Below are positions 38,149 to 47,867 of a DNA stretch of 64,000 nucleotides, one piece after another (the first letter of the stretch is position 1; each line of letters starts with the position of its first letter). A program made the translations under genes and the position numbers. The stretch lies in NCBI GenBank assembly GCA_000378025.1, contig KB899087.1:124001-188000 (forward strand). The letters are read 5' to 3'. Source of the DNA: Xanthobacteraceae bacterium 501b (GTDB taxonomy: Bacteria; Pseudomonadota; Alphaproteobacteria; Rhizobiales; Xanthobacteraceae). The notes beneath the pieces are model-generated. The model saw only the letters and a list, made by a program, of their open reading frames with translations. It searched no databases and had not been told where the DNA came from.

Positions 38149-39300
38149 TTAGCTGGGCTGGCGTTCGACCTCAAGGAAGGCACGGATCTGTGACGGGTCG
38201 ACATCCCTGGCGATGTAGCTCTGGCCGATGCCGCGGGCGAGGATGAAGGTCAGCGCGCCGCGCGACACCTTCTTGTCCTGGCCGATCAGGGCCATCAGCC
38301 CGTCCGTGTCCGGCAGCGCGCCGGGAATGTCGGCGATGCGCGTCGGCAGCCCGACACTGCGCAGATGCGCCTCCACCCGCGCGGCGTCTGCTTGCGCGCA
38401 CAGGCCCTGTGCCGCCGAGAAGCGGAAGGCCTGCGCCATGCCGATGGCGACCGCCTCGCCATGCAGCAGGCGCTGCGAGAAGCCGGCGCCCGCCTCCAGC
38501 GCATGGCCGAAAGTGTGGCCGAGATTGAGCAAGGCGCGATCGCCCGTCTCCTTCTCGTCGCGGCTCACCACGGCGGCCTTGGAGGCGCAGCTGGTGGCGA
38601 TGGCCTCGATGCGCTCGGGCCCGCCGCCGAACACGGCCTGCCATTTGCGCTCCAGCCAGGCGAAGAACGGGGCGTTGTCGATCAGCCCGTATTTGGCGAC
38701 CTCGGCATAGCCGGAGCGGAACTCGCGCAGCGGCAGCGTGTCGAGCGCGCCGGTGTCGGCCAGCACCAGGATCGGCTGGTGGAAAGCGCCGACGAGGTTC
38801 TTGCCGTGGCGGGAATTGATGCCGGTCTTGCCACCGACCGAGGAATCGACCTGCGCCAGCAGGCTGGTCGGGGCCTGGACGAAATCGACGCCGCGCCGCA
38901 GCGCTGCCGCCGCGAAGCCCGCGAGATCGCCGACCACGCCGCCGCCCAGCGCCAGGACAAGGTCGCCGCGCTCGATCCGCGCGGCGAGCAGGGCGTCCAC
39001 CACCTCCTCGAACACGGCGAAGCACTTGGACTTCTCGCCGGGCGCGACCAGCACCGGGGTTGGCGACAGGCCGGCCTCGCGCAGCGCTGTCTCCACCGTG
39101 CCGAGATGGCGGTCGGCGACATTGTGGTCGGTGACGATGCCGACGCGGGCGCCCGGCCGCAGGGCGGCGATGCGCGCCCCCGCCTCGGCGAGCAGACCCG
39201 GGCCGATGACGATGTCATAGGAACGCGCGCCAAGCCCGACGCGCAGCTGCGTGCGATTGGCGTCGGGGGCGACAGATGCAGAAGCGGCGGGCATGTTCAT
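38149..39300 (-). CDS. aroB: 3-dehydroquinate synthase
   Basis: Second step of the shikimate pathway: cyclises DAHP to 3-dehydroquinate with NAD and a divalent metal. The glycine-rich block LALGGGVVGDLAGFAAA, the QAPTSLLAQVDSSVGGKTGIN segment and the metal-binding LNLGHTFGHALE with HGEAVAIGM are all present. Length 383. It overlaps the aroK stop by four bases (ATGA on the minus strand), so the two enzymes are coupled. Confidence 0.97.
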   Translation of the reverse strand: MNMPAASASVAPDANRTQLRVGLGARSYDIVIGPGLLAEAGARIAALRPGARVGIVTDHNVADRHLGTVETALREAGLSPTPVLVAPGEKSKCFAVFEEVVDALLAARIERGDLVLALGGGVVGDLAGFAAAALRRGVDFVQAPTSLLAQVDSSVGGKTGINSRHGKNLVGAFHQPILVLADTGALDTLPLREFRSGYAEVAKYGLIDNAPFFAWLERKWQAVFGGGPERIEAIATSCASKAAVVSRDEKETGDRALLNLGHTFGHALEAGAGFSQRLLHGEAVAIGMAQAFRFSAAQGLCAQADAARVEAHLRSVGLPTRIADIPGALPDTDGLMALIGQDKKVSRGALTFILARGIGQSYIARDVDPSQIRAFLEVERQPS

Positions 39301-39887
39301 GTCTCGTCTCCCGAAGCCGGCGCGGCGAGATGGGCGATCAGCGCCTCGATCACCGTGTCGACCATCACGTCCTGCGGCACGTCATGCGACACCACGGTGA
39401 CATCCGCCAGCGCATAGACCGGATAGCGCTGGTCGATCAGCCGCGCCAGCGTTCCCTCCGGATCATTCTTCAGCAGAGGCCGGTCGTCGCGCCGGCGCAC
39501 GCGGCGCAGCAGCACGTCAAGCTCGGCCTTGAGCCAGACACAGATGCCGCGGGCGGCGATGGCGGCGCGCGTTTCTTCGCTCATATAGGCGCCGCCGCCG
39601 GTGGCGAGCACCATCGGCCCGGCCTCCAGCAGGCGGGCGATCACCTTTTTCTCGCCATCGCGGAAGGCGGGCTCGCCCCGCAGGGCGAAGATCTCGGGGA
39701 TCGTCATGCCCGCCGCCGTCTCGATCTCGGTATCGGCATCGGCGAAGGGCAAAGCGAGGCGGCGGGCGAGGCGCTTGCCGACCGAGGATTTGCCGGCGCC
39801 CATCATACCGACAAGCACGATGGAGCGCGCGCCCTGAAGCTCGCGCAGGCGTGCCGCCGTCTCGTCCTGTTCGGGTTCCGCCGTCAT
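39297..39887 (-). CDS. aroK: shikimate kinase
   Basis: Phosphorylates shikimate at the 3-hydroxyl with ATP. The P-loop GMMGAGKSSVGKRLA lies near residues 27-41, the shikimate-binding DADTEIE follows, and the substrate-site GGGAYM and lid RRDDRPLL are conserved. Length 196 from the ATG at 39887; a TTG 18 bases earlier is possible. First gene of the aroK-aroB-CNNM run. Confidence 0.95.
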   Translation of the reverse strand: MTAEPEQDETAARLRELQGARSIVLVGMMGAGKSSVGKRLARRLALPFADADTEIETAAGMTIPEIFALRGEPAFRDGEKKVIARLLEAGPMVLATGGGAYMSEETRAAIAARGICVWLKAELDVLLRRVRRRDDRPLLKNDPEGTLARLIDQRYPVYALADVTVVSHDVPQDVMVDTVIEALIAHLAAPASGDET

Positions 39888-40119
39888 CGTACCCTGCTCG
39901 CTCAAACAAAGCGCGGACTAGCATTGGCGCAAGGGTGACGCAATGCGAGGGACGCAATGGGAGGCCGCCGCGCGCGGCGGTGGCGGTGTAACGCTCCGTT
40001 CAGACAGAAATGGCAGGGTGAAACCGACATCGCCCGGGTCGGGCGCGTTTCCGCCGGCCTGCCAAAGGCCGTAGGATCGGCGCCACCCTTCATCGAATCG
40101 CGCAAGGCCCCGCTTCCCC

Positions 40120-40263
40120 ATGCCGAGCCTCATCCGTCTTCTCGTCATTCTCGGCATTCTCGGCGGCATCGGCTATGGCACGCTGTGGGCGTTCGCCACG
40201 CTGGTGAAGCCGCAAATGCGCGAGATGAGCATCGTGGTGCCGCCGGATCGGTTCGCCAAATGA
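40120..40263 (+). CDS. 47-residue single-pass membrane protein upstream of xerD
   Basis: A short gene with one transmembrane helix (residues 4-27: IRLLVILGILGGIGYGTLWAF) followed by a positively charged cytoplasmic or periplasmic tail ending IVVPPDRFAK. The stop overlaps the xerD ATG (ATGA). Short proteins of this type, with the VPPD ending, occur upstream of xerD in related alphaproteobacteria, which supports it being real. Function unknown. Confidence 0.7.
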   Translation: MPSLIRLLVILGILGGIGYGTLWAFATLVKPQMREMSIVVPPDRFAK

Positions 40264-41240
40264 ACGCGCCGGCGCCGGCGCCCGCACAGGCGCGGCTTTT
40301 TCTCGACATGATGGCGGCCGAGCGCGGGGCCGGGCCGAACACGCTAGGCGCCTATCAGCGCGACCTTGAGGATTATGAGGGGTTTCTGGCGGCGCAGGGC
40401 TCGCACGCGCTGGACGCCGGGACGGCGCAGCTGCGCGCCTGGCTCGCCGCACTCTCCGTGCGCGGCCTCGCCAGCGCCAGCGTGGCGCGAAAACTCTCGG
40501 CGGTGCGCCAGTTCCACCGCTTTCTCTATGCCGAAGGCCATCGCGGCGACGACCCCGCCGCCGTGCTGGAAGGCCCGCGCCGCAGCCGGCCCTTGCCGAA
40601 GGTGCTGACGCTGGACGAGGTGAGCGGGCTCATCGCCACCGCCCATGCGCGGGCCGGCGAGGCGGTGTCGAGTTTTGCGGAAGGCGCGCGGCGGGCCCGC
40701 ACCGCCTGCTTCATCGAACTTCTCTACGCCACCGGCCTGCGCGTTTCCGAGCTGGCGGCGCTGCCGGCCTCGGCAGCGACCATGAAGGGCGACGCCCTCA
40801 TCGTGCGCGGCAAGGGCAACAAGGAGCGCCTCGTGCCGCTGGGCGAGCCGGCCAAGGCGGCGATGAGGCTCTACCGCGCCGCGCTGGAGACCGCGAACGC
40901 CGGCAAGGCGGGGAAAGGGCCGGGCACGCCGCCGCCTCGCGCGCGCTGGCTGTTCCCCTCCGGCGCCGCCAGCGGCCACATCACCCGCCAGCAGGTGGCG
41001 CTCGACCTGAAGGACCTCGCTCTGGCGGCGGGGCTCGATCCGGCGCGGCTCTCGCCACATGTGCTGCGCCATGCCTTCGCCAGCCATCTTCTGGCGCATG
41101 GGGCGGAGCTGCGCATCGTGCAGACGCTGCTCGGCCATGCCGACATCTCGACCACGCAGATCTATACCCATGTGCTGGACGAGCGGCTGAAAAGCCTGGT
41201 GCGCGACCTGCATCCGCTCAGCGATAACAGCGGCGATTAA
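40260..41240 (+). CDS. xerD: tyrosine recombinase XerD
   Basis: Resolves chromosome dimers at dif together with XerC and FtsK. The N-terminal SAM-like core-binding domain covers about 10-100. The catalytic set is visible: Arg in YATGLRVSEL, Lys in VRGKGNKERLVPL, HVLRHAFASHLL (His and Arg), the following GHADIS His, and the nucleophile Tyr in TTQIYTHV. Length 326, slightly longer than usual because of a Gly/Pro-rich insert near residue 220. Coupled to the short membrane protein upstream. XerC is the alternative, but the neighbouring accA favours XerD. Confidence 0.88.
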   Translation: MNAPAPAPAQARLFLDMMAAERGAGPNTLGAYQRDLEDYEGFLAAQGSHALDAGTAQLRAWLAALSVRGLASASVARKLSAVRQFHRFLYAEGHRGDDPAAVLEGPRRSRPLPKVLTLDEVSGLIATAHARAGEAVSSFAEGARRARTACFIELLYATGLRVSELAALPASAATMKGDALIVRGKGNKERLVPLGEPAKAAMRLYRAALETANAGKAGKGPGTPPPRARWLFPSGAASGHITRQQVALDLKDLALAAGLDPARLSPHVLRHAFASHLLAHGAELRIVQTLLGHADISTTQIYTHVLDERLKSLVRDLHPLSDNSGD

Positions 41241-41357
41241 GCGCATTTGCGGCCTTGCCTTGACGTCGCCACCCTCTCGGGGCAGCTTCCGCGCAACTTC
41301 GCGGGTTTCCCCTCCGGGCGGCCCCCCTTACCTTGTCAGCCGGTTCAGTCATTTCCA

Positions 41358-42311
41358 ATGCGCAGCTACCTCGATTTTGAGAAGCCCGTGGCCGAGCTTG
41401 AGGCCAAGCTGGAAGAATTGCGCGCTATGGCGGCGCAGGGCGACGCGGTCGCCATTGGCGACGACATCGCCCGGCTGGAGGGCAAGGCGCGCGACGCGCT
41501 GCTCCAGCTCTACGCGAATCTCTCCCCCTCGCAGAAGACGCAGGTGGCACGCCACCCGCTGCGCCCGCATTTCTCCGACTATGCCGCCAACCTGTTCGAG
41601 GAGTTCGACCCGCTGGCCGGCGACCGCAAATTCGGCGACGACTCCGCCATTCTCGGCGGCCTTGCCCGCTTTCGCGGCCGCGCCGTCTGCCTGATCGGGC
41701 AGGAAAAGGGCTCCACCACCGAAACCCGCATCAAGCATAATTTCGGCATGGCGCGGCCCGAAGGCTACCGCAAGGCGGTGCGCCTGATGGAACTGGCCGA
41801 CCGTTTCTCGCTGCCTGTCATCTCGCTGGTCGACACCGCCGGCGCATTCCCCGGCCTCGACGCCGAGGAGCGCGGCCAGGCCGAGGCCATCGCCCGCTCC
41901 ACCGATGCTTGCCTCTCGCTCGGCGTCCCCAATGTTGCCGTCATCATCGGCGAGGGTGGCTCGGGTGGCGCGATCGCCATCGCCACGGCCAACCGCGTGC
42001 TGATGCTCGAGCATTCCATCTACAGCGTCATCTCTCCGGAAGGGGCGGCCTCGATTCTCTGGCGCGATACCGCCAAGGCGCAGGAAGCCGCGATGAACAT
42101 GAAGATCACGGCGCAGGACCTGCTCCGCTTCCATGTCATCGATTCGGTGATTGCCGAGCCGCCCGGCGGTGCCCACCGTGCCCCCGAGGCGGCGATGCAG
42201 GCGGCGGGCGACGCCATCGAGGCGGCGCTCGGCGAACTGGACGGGCTGGACCCGGCGGCGCTGCGCAAGGCGCGCCGCGAGAAGTTCCTCGCCATCGGCC
42301 GGAACCTCTGA
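41358..42311 (+). CDS. accA: acetyl-CoA carboxylase carboxyltransferase subunit alpha
   Basis: Carboxyltransferase half that, with AccD, transfers CO2 from biotin to acetyl-CoA to give malonyl-CoA for fatty acid synthesis. The 317-residue protein begins [21 protein letters not shown]. Characteristic blocks are [24 protein letters not shown] (oxyanion and CoA region) and [32 protein letters not shown]. Start ATG at 41358; the earlier open frame has no similarity to the family. Confidence 0.97.
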   Translation: MRSYLDFEKPVAELEAKLEELRAMAAQGDAVAIGDDIARLEGKARDALLQLYANLSPSQKTQVARHPLRPHFSDYAANLFEEFDPLAGDRKFGDDSAILGGLARFRGRAVCLIGQEKGSTTETRIKHNFGMARPEGYRKAVRLMELADRFSLPVISLVDTAGAFPGLDAEERGQAEAIARSTDACLSLGVPNVAVIIGEGGSGGAIAIATANRVLMLEHSIYSVISPEGAASILWRDTAKAQEAAMNMKITAQDLLRFHVIDSVIAEPPGGAHRAPEAAMQAAGDAIEAALGELDGLDPAALRKARREKFLAIGRNL

Positions 42312-42341
42312 GCCGGCCGGGCGAAGGCCACATGCCGTACT

Positions 42342-42380
42342 GACGTGCTGTGCGGACGTGCTGTGCGGACTTGCCGTGCC
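42342..42380. repeat. 13-bp tandem repeat downstream of accA
   Basis: GACGTGCTGTGCG occurs at 42342-42354 and 42355-42367, with a degraded third copy at 42368-42380. The rest of the 218-base gap before the next start shows no other feature. Confidence 0.7.
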
Positions 42381-42529
42381 TACGAATTGCCGACGTGTTT
42401 TTCGGACGTGCCGGCCCCTCGCGAAGGGGTGATGCAGGGGGGCGCGGGGCGGGATTGCCGACGCCATCGCTGCGGTATAACGCTTTGGGCCGGTGCTTTG
42501 GGCGCCGGGCTTTCGGGGAGACACCTGGG

Positions 42530-44215
42530 TTGAGGTTTCACGGGTTTTCGAGCCTCTCGCGCCAGGCGCGTGACCGGGGGTTCGGCGTGCGCTGGCGCGC
42601 GGCCCTGCTTGCCGGCTGTGCGGCGCTGGTGCTTGCCGGCTGCAATGGCGGCGACAGCAACTCGCCGATGTCCAAGGCCAGCAAAACCCTGTCGCCGCAG
42701 ACGCTGGCGCTGATCCAGCAAAAGGACATGACCAAGTCCAGCCCGATCGTGGTGCGGATCTTCAAGGAAGAATCCGAGCTGGAGGTCTGGAAGGAAACCA
42801 ATAGCGGCGAGTACGAACTGCTGAAGACCTACCCGATCTGCCGCTGGTCCGGCGAATTGGGGCCGAAGGTGCGGGAAGGCGACCGGCAGGCGCCGGAGGG
42901 CTTCTACACCATCACCCCCGGCCAGATGAACGCCAATTCCAGCTATTACCTCGCCTTCGACCTCGGCTTTCCCAATGCCTATGACCGCGCCTGGGGCCGC
43001 TCGGGCAGCAATCTGATGGTGCATGGCGACTGCTCCTCGCGCGGCTGCTATGCCATGACCGATGAGCAGGTGCAGGAAATCTTCGCGCTCGGCCGCGAGA
43101 GCTTTTATGGCGGCCAGCGCTCGTTCCAGGTGCAGGCCTACCCGTTCCGGATGACCGCCGACAATCTGGTGCGCCACCGCAACAACCCGAACCTCGCCTT
43201 CTGGAAGATGCTGAAGGAAGGCAGCGACGTGTTCGAGCTGACCAAGGCGCCGCCCAAGGTGGATTATTGCGGCAAGCGCTACGTGTTCAACGCGACGCCG
43301 GTGGACCCGAGCCAGAAGCTGCAGGCCTCCGCTCCCTGCCCGGACTACACGATGCCGGAAGGTCTGCAGGAGGCGGTGGCCGCCCGCCAGAAGGAAGCCA
43401 ATGCCAAGATCGCCAGCGCTGGCGTGCTGCAGCCGGCCGCCCCGGTCAAGACCGGCAAGGATGGCGGCATGCACAAGGTGTTCCTCGCCAAGCTGGAAAA
43501 TCCCGAGCTTTCCGCCCCGGGCTCACTGCCGCCGGTCGTGAAGCCGCCGGGCAGCGACTATGGCGTCTCGACCACCGAACCCGCGCCGGCCGAGAGCATC
43601 GCCCTCGCCACTGCCGACACGGTGAGCGAGACCGCCGCCGTGCCGCTGCCGGCACCGCGTCCCGATGACGCGCCGGGCGGCCCGCGCACCGCTATCGCCG
43701 CCGCGCCGGCCTCCGCAGGCGGGCTGTTTAGCCTGTTCGGCGCTCTCGCACCCACTGAGACCAAGCCGGTCGACGCTGCGGCCGTGCCGGCGGCTCCCGC
43801 GCCGCCGCAGGCCGCCAGCACTCTGGCCGCTGCCGCGCCGGCCGACGCCCAGCCCCGGCCGCCGGAGCGCGCGGCGCTGCCTCAGGTCGCGGCGCTCGAC
43901 GCCGGCAGCAATGGCGGATTTCTCGACAGCCTGAAGAACTGGTTCGGCGGCAGCACGCCGCCGGCGGCCGCACCGGCCGAGCCGATCGCTGATGTGCCGG
44001 TGCCGCCCGTCCGTCCGCCGGTGCCGCGCCAGGCGACGACGGCGCCCGCGGCCCAGCCCGCCCGCGCGAACCCGCCGGCTGCCGCCACGCCCACCGCCGC
44101 CACGGCGCCGCCTTCGGTGGCGTCGTCCAGCGGCGAGGCGGTGTCCGGCACCGTGCCGACCCTGCCGGGCGCCGCCGGAATCTTGGCGCCGGGCAGCTTC
44201 TCTACGGTTCAGTAA
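42530..44215 (+). CDS. YafK-like murein L,D-transpeptidase lipoprotein
   Basis: A probable lipoprotein of 561 residues with an L,D-transpeptidase (YkuD/YafK) domain that acts on periplasmic peptidoglycan crosslinks or on Braun-type protein anchoring. LVLAGC is the lipobox. The catalytic segment VHGDCSSRGCYAM lies near residues 163-175, with the last Cys as nucleophile. The C-terminal 260 residues are Pro/Ala-rich and disordered, probably reaching across the periplasm. TTG at 42530 is the best start, preceded by GGGGAG; a GTG at 42587 is possible. An ATG-less frame continues upstream without similarity. Confidence 0.82.
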   Translation: MRFHGFSSLSRQARDRGFGVRWRAALLAGCAALVLAGCNGGDSNSPMSKASKTLSPQTLALIQQKDMTKSSPIVVRIFKEESELEVWKETNSGEYELLKTYPICRWSGELGPKVREGDRQAPEGFYTITPGQMNANSSYYLAFDLGFPNAYDRAWGRSGSNLMVHGDCSSRGCYAMTDEQVQEIFALGRESFYGGQRSFQVQAYPFRMTADNLVRHRNNPNLAFWKMLKEGSDVFELTKAPPKVDYCGKRYVFNATPVDPSQKLQASAPCPDYTMPEGLQEAVAARQKEANAKIASAGVLQPAAPVKTGKDGGMHKVFLAKLENPELSAPGSLPPVVKPPGSDYGVSTTEPAPAESIALATADTVSETAAVPLPAPRPDDAPGGPRTAIAAAPASAGGLFSLFGALAPTETKPVDAAAVPAAPAPPQAASTLAAAAPADAQPRPPERAALPQVAALDAGSNGGFLDSLKNWFGGSTPPAAAPAEPIADVPVPPVRPPVPRQATTAPAAQPARANPPAAATPTAATAPPSVASSSGEAVSGTVPTLPGAAGILAPGSFSTVQ

Positions 44216-44232
44216 GAGCGCAGGGCGCCGTT

Positions 44233-44637
44233 TCAGGCGATCGGGGAACTGTGGATGCTGGCGACCCGCCAGCCATCCGGCTCGCGACGCCACACGCGGG
44301 TAAAGCGCAGCGTCGCCTCGAAGGGCGCACCGCCCGCCGTGCCGGCGGCGTCGGCCCGCAAGACCGCCAGCACAAGTCCGGGGGCGAGGCGGCTCAGCCG
44401 GTAGTCCGAAAAAGCCAGCCGCTCCAGCCGAAAGGCGCCGATGCGGTGCAGGTCGAGGTCGTCCTCTTTGCTCAGCACATGGCCGAACTGGTTGACGAAG
44501 ACCAGATCGTCGGCCAGCAGCGCGTCGAGCGCCGCGACGTCCCCCGCGAGGGCGGCGTCGCACAGGCGTTGTTCGGCGGCCGCGACGCCGTGCAGGTCCG
44601 CCTCAGTCGGATCGTCCTGCACCGCGCCGCCGCTCAT
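44233..44637 (-). CDS. NTF2-like (DUF4440) protein
   Basis: A 134-residue cone-fold protein of the NTF2-like superfamily. The pattern AALAGDVAALDALLADDLVFVNQFG then LRFTRVWRREPDGWRVASIHSSPI is typical of the DUF4440/SnoaL-like group, which includes enzymes, immunity proteins and small ligand binders. No catalytic residues can be assigned. It ends 18 bases from the transpeptidase stop (convergent) and starts nine bases before the secA stop on the same strand, so it may be read with secA. Confidence 0.85.
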   Translation of the reverse strand: MSGGAVQDDPTEADLHGVAAAEQRLCDAALAGDVAALDALLADDLVFVNQFGHVLSKEDDLDLHRIGAFRLERLAFSDYRLSRLAPGLVLAVLRADAAGTAGGAPFEATLRFTRVWRREPDGWRVASIHSSPIA

Positions 44638-44646
44638 GGCCCTGCC

Positions 44647-47442
44647 TCAGACGAACTTGCCGTGGCAGTGCTTGTACTTGAGGCCCGAGCCGCAGGGGCA
44701 GGCCTCGTTGCGCCCAACCCGGCCCCAGGTGGAGGGATCGTCGGGGTTGCGCGGCGGAGCGGCGGGGTCGTCGGCCGGCGCCAGCGTGGCTTCGGCGGCG
44801 AGCTCGGCATCGGCGAGCGCGAACTCGTCCTCGCCGGTGGCGGGGTCGATATGGTGCGGCGCCATCGGCGGCATGTCGTCGGTCTGCGGCGCGGCCATCA
44901 CCTCGACCCGCATCAACTGGGCGGTCACGGCCTCGCGCAGATTGGCGAGCATGGCCTCGAACAGCTGGAAGGCTTCCGACTTGTACTCGTTCAGCGGGTC
45001 GCGCTGGGCATAGCCGCGCAGGCCGATGACCTGGCGCAGATGATCGAGCGTTACCAGATGCTCGCGCCAGAGATGGTCGAGCGTCTGCAGCAGGATCGAC
45101 TTCTCGACATAGCGCATGATGTCGGGGCCGTATTTGGCCGCCTTCAGCGCCATCGCCTCGTCGGCCCGGCGCTGCACGCGCTCGCGCATCTCCTCGTCGG
45201 CGATGCCTTCCTCGGCCGCCCATTCCTTGACCGGCAGGTCGAGCCCCAGCACGCGCTGGAGCTGCTCGGCGAGGCCGTCCGTGTCCCATTGCTCGGGATA
45301 GGCGCTGGGCGGGACATGCTTGACGACGATGTCCTCGATGATGCCATGGCGCATCTCGGCCACGGTCTCGGCGACGTCCTCGTCCTGCATCAGCTCGACG
45401 CGCTGCTCGAACACCACCTTGCGCTGGTCGTTCATCACGTCGTCGTACTTCAGCAGGTTCTTGCGGATGTCGTAATTGCGCGCCTCGACCTTCTGCTGCG
45501 CCTTTTCCAGTGCCCGGTTGATCCAGGGATGGACGATGGCCTCGCCCTCCTTGAGGCCGAGCTTCTGCAGCATGCCGTCGAGCCGGTCCGACCCGAAGAT
45601 GCGCATCAGGTCGTCTTCCAGCGACAGGAAGAAGTGCGAATGGCCGGGGTCGCCCTGGCGGCCGGAGCGGCCGCGCAACTGGTTGTCGATGCGCCGGCTC
45701 TCGTGGCGCTCGGTGCCGATGACATAGAGCCCGCCGGCTTCCAGCGCCTTCGCCTTCAGCTTCGCGACTTCCGCACGGATCTGGGCCTCGGCGGCGGCGC
45801 GCTGTTCGCCTTCCGGCATGTCGCCGAGCTCGTGGGAGATCCGCATGTCGGCATTGCCGCCGAGCTGGATGTCGGTGCCGCGGCCGGCCATGTTGGTGGC
45901 GATGGTGACGGCGCCGGGCACGCCGGCCTGGCTGACGATGTAGGATTCCTGCTCGTGATGGCGGGCATTGAGCACCGCGAACACCTGGTCGTCCGCCGTG
46001 CCCTGGTCGCCGTCATAGAGCGGGCGGAAGGCGTCGGGGTCGGAAAAGTCCTTCTGCTTGAAGCCGCGCTTCTTCAGCAGTTCGGCCAGCAATTCGGACT
46101 TTTCGATCGAGGTGGTGCCGACCAGCACCGGCTGGCCACGGCTCTTGCAGTCGGTGATGAGGTCGATGATGGCGTTGTATTTCTCGGTCGCCGTCCGGTA
46201 GACCTCGTCATCGTCGTCGACGCGCTGCACCGGCAGGTTGGTCGGAATCTCGATCACTTCGAGATTGTAGATGTCCTGGAACTCCGCCGCCTCGGTATTG
46301 GCCGTGCCGGTCATGCCGGCCAGCTTCTCATACATGCGGAAATAGTTCTGGAAGGTGATGGAGGCCAGCGTCTGGTTCTCGGGCTGGACCTGCACCCGCT
46401 CCTTGGCTTCCAGCGCCTGGTGCAGCCCTTCCGAATAGCGCCGGCCCGGCATCATGCGGCCGGTGAACTCGTCGATGATGACGACTTCATTGTTGCGGAC
46501 GATATAGTCCTTGTCGCGCTGGAACAGCGTGTGGGCGCGCAGCGCCTGATTGACGTGGTGGACGACCGAGACATTCTCGATGTCGTAGAGGCTCTCGCCC
46601 TTGAGGATGCCGGCATCGCGCAGCAGGTTCTCGGCCTTTTCCATGCCGGCTTCGGTCAGGGCGACCGAGCGCTGCTTCTCGTCGACGTCGTAATCCTCCT
46701 TCGACAGCTTGGGGATATAGGCGTCGATGGTGGTGTAGAAATCCGAGCGGTCGTCGAGCGGGCCGGAAATGATCAGCGGCGTGCGGGCTTCGTCGACCAG
46801 GATGGAGTCCACCTCGTCGACCACGGCGTAGAAGTGCGGGCGCTGCACCATCTGGTTCAGCTCGTACTTCATGTTGTCGCGCAGATAGTCGAAGCCGAGC
46901 TCGTTATTGGTGGCGTAGGTGACGTCGCAGGCATAGGCCGCGCGGCGCTCATTGTCGTCGAGGCCGTGATGGATGATGCCGGTGGTGAGGCCGAGGAAGC
47001 GGTAGACGCGCCCCATCCACTCGGCGTCGCGCTTGGCGAGGTAGTCGTTCACGGTGACGACGTGGACGCCCTTGCCGGTCAGCGCGTTGAGATAGACCGG
47101 CGCGGTGGCGACCAGGGTCTTGCCTTCGCCGGTGCGCATCTCGGCGATGCCGCGCTCATGCAGCACCATGCCGCCGATGAGCTGCACGTCGAAATGCCGC
47201 TGGCCCAGCGCCCGGCGGGATGCCTCGCGCACCGTGGCGAAGGCGGGGACCAGCAGGTCGTCCAGGCTGGCGCCCTTGGCCAGCTGCTCGCGGAAGGCGA
47301 TGGTCCGGGCGCGCAGCGCCTCGTCGGAGAGCGCCTTCAGCTCCGGTTCGAGCGCGTTGATGGCCGCGACCTTGGGCTGATAGCCGCGCACGCGGCGGTC
47401 ATTGGCCGATCCGAAGAGCTTTCGCGCGAGAGCGCCGAACAT
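44647..47442 (-). CDS. secA: preprotein translocase ATPase SecA
   Basis: Motor of Sec-dependent protein export at the inner membrane. The 931-residue protein starts [17 protein letters not shown]. It shows Walker [31 protein letters not shown], the NBD2 GTTSIEKSE, and [14 protein letters not shown], followed by [21 protein letters not shown]. The C terminus has the SecB-binding zinc motif [14 protein letters not shown]. Divergent from the parvulin gene. Confidence 0.98.
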   Translation of the reverse strand: MFGALARKLFGSANDRRVRGYQPKVAAINALEPELKALSDEALRARTIAFREQLAKGASLDDLLVPAFATVREASRRALGQRHFDVQLIGGMVLHERGIAEMRTGEGKTLVATAPVYLNALTGKGVHVVTVNDYLAKRDAEWMGRVYRFLGLTTGIIHHGLDDNERRAAYACDVTYATNNELGFDYLRDNMKYELNQMVQRPHFYAVVDEVDSILVDEARTPLIISGPLDDRSDFYTTIDAYIPKLSKEDYDVDEKQRSVALTEAGMEKAENLLRDAGILKGESLYDIENVSVVHHVNQALRAHTLFQRDKDYIVRNNEVVIIDEFTGRMMPGRRYSEGLHQALEAKERVQVQPENQTLASITFQNYFRMYEKLAGMTGTANTEAAEFQDIYNLEVIEIPTNLPVQRVDDDDEVYRTATEKYNAIIDLITDCKSRGQPVLVGTTSIEKSELLAELLKKRGFKQKDFSDPDAFRPLYDGDQGTADDQVFAVLNARHHEQESYIVSQAGVPGAVTIATNMAGRGTDIQLGGNADMRISHELGDMPEGEQRAAAEAQIRAEVAKLKAKALEAGGLYVIGTERHESRRIDNQLRGRSGRQGDPGHSHFFLSLEDDLMRIFGSDRLDGMLQKLGLKEGEAIVHPWINRALEKAQQKVEARNYDIRKNLLKYDDVMNDQRKVVFEQRVELMQDEDVAETVAEMRHGIIEDIVVKHVPPSAYPEQWDTDGLAEQLQRVLGLDLPVKEWAAEEGIADEEMRERVQRRADEAMALKAAKYGPDIMRYVEKSILLQTLDHLWREHLVTLDHLRQVIGLRGYAQRDPLNEYKSEAFQLFEAMLANLREAVTAQLMRVEVMAAPQTDDMPPMAPHHIDPATGEDEFALADAELAAEATLAPADDPAAPPRNPDDPSTWGRVGRNEACPCGSGLKYKHCHGKFV

Positions 47443-47867
47443 GAGACTTCCAATCCGAGTCCGCCAGGAGCAGGTGTCGGACGGGCGGTGACGGGCCGCC
47501 GCATCCTCTTGAGCAAGCTGCGGGCGCGAGCGCGCGGGCTGAAGCCTCATCGAGACGCCATTTGCGGCCGAAATGGGTCTTCAGGGCCGGGCCGCCGCGA
47601 ACGGCTTGCGGGTTCTTGCGTCACATAAGCGCGAGTGCCGGCGAGAACCCGCACCGCGTGCCACACTTATGAACGGGTTTGGGGGTTGTCAATCGCAGGC
47701 CGGACGACAGTTTTGCTAACCCGCAAGCCATCGCCCCGGCGGTCCCGTCCCCGACGCTCCGGCGGCGAAAAATCTGGCGTCGGTGATCTTACACGCTTGC
47801 AACCTGAACCGGGCTGGGCCAGCTTTCGCGGCCCCGCAGCGGCCAACCGAAAATTGAGGAACGCTTC
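47443..47867. other. secA-parvulin divergent intergenic region with repeated 10-mers
   Basis: This 425-base gap has no credible gene. TGCGGGTTCT (47607-47616) and AGAACCCGCA (47644-47653) form a perfect 10-base inverted repeat with a 27-base spacer. A further copy, AACCCGCAAG, lies at 47717-47726 and matches CTTGCGGGTT at 47606-47615. The set may mark an operator for one of the two divergent genes, but no known consensus fits. Confidence 0.4.

Noticed and set aside
42350-42529. Upstream start for the L,D-transpeptidase at 42350
   Set aside because: The added residues are low-complexity and would bury the lipoprotein signal in the middle of the protein; the TTG at 42530 or GTG at 42587 fit better.
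44251-47628. A plus-strand open frame of more than 1100 codons opposite secA
   Set aside because: It is the antisense of the unmistakable secA gene; long antisense frames are expected in DNA this GC-rich. No domain motif was seen in it.
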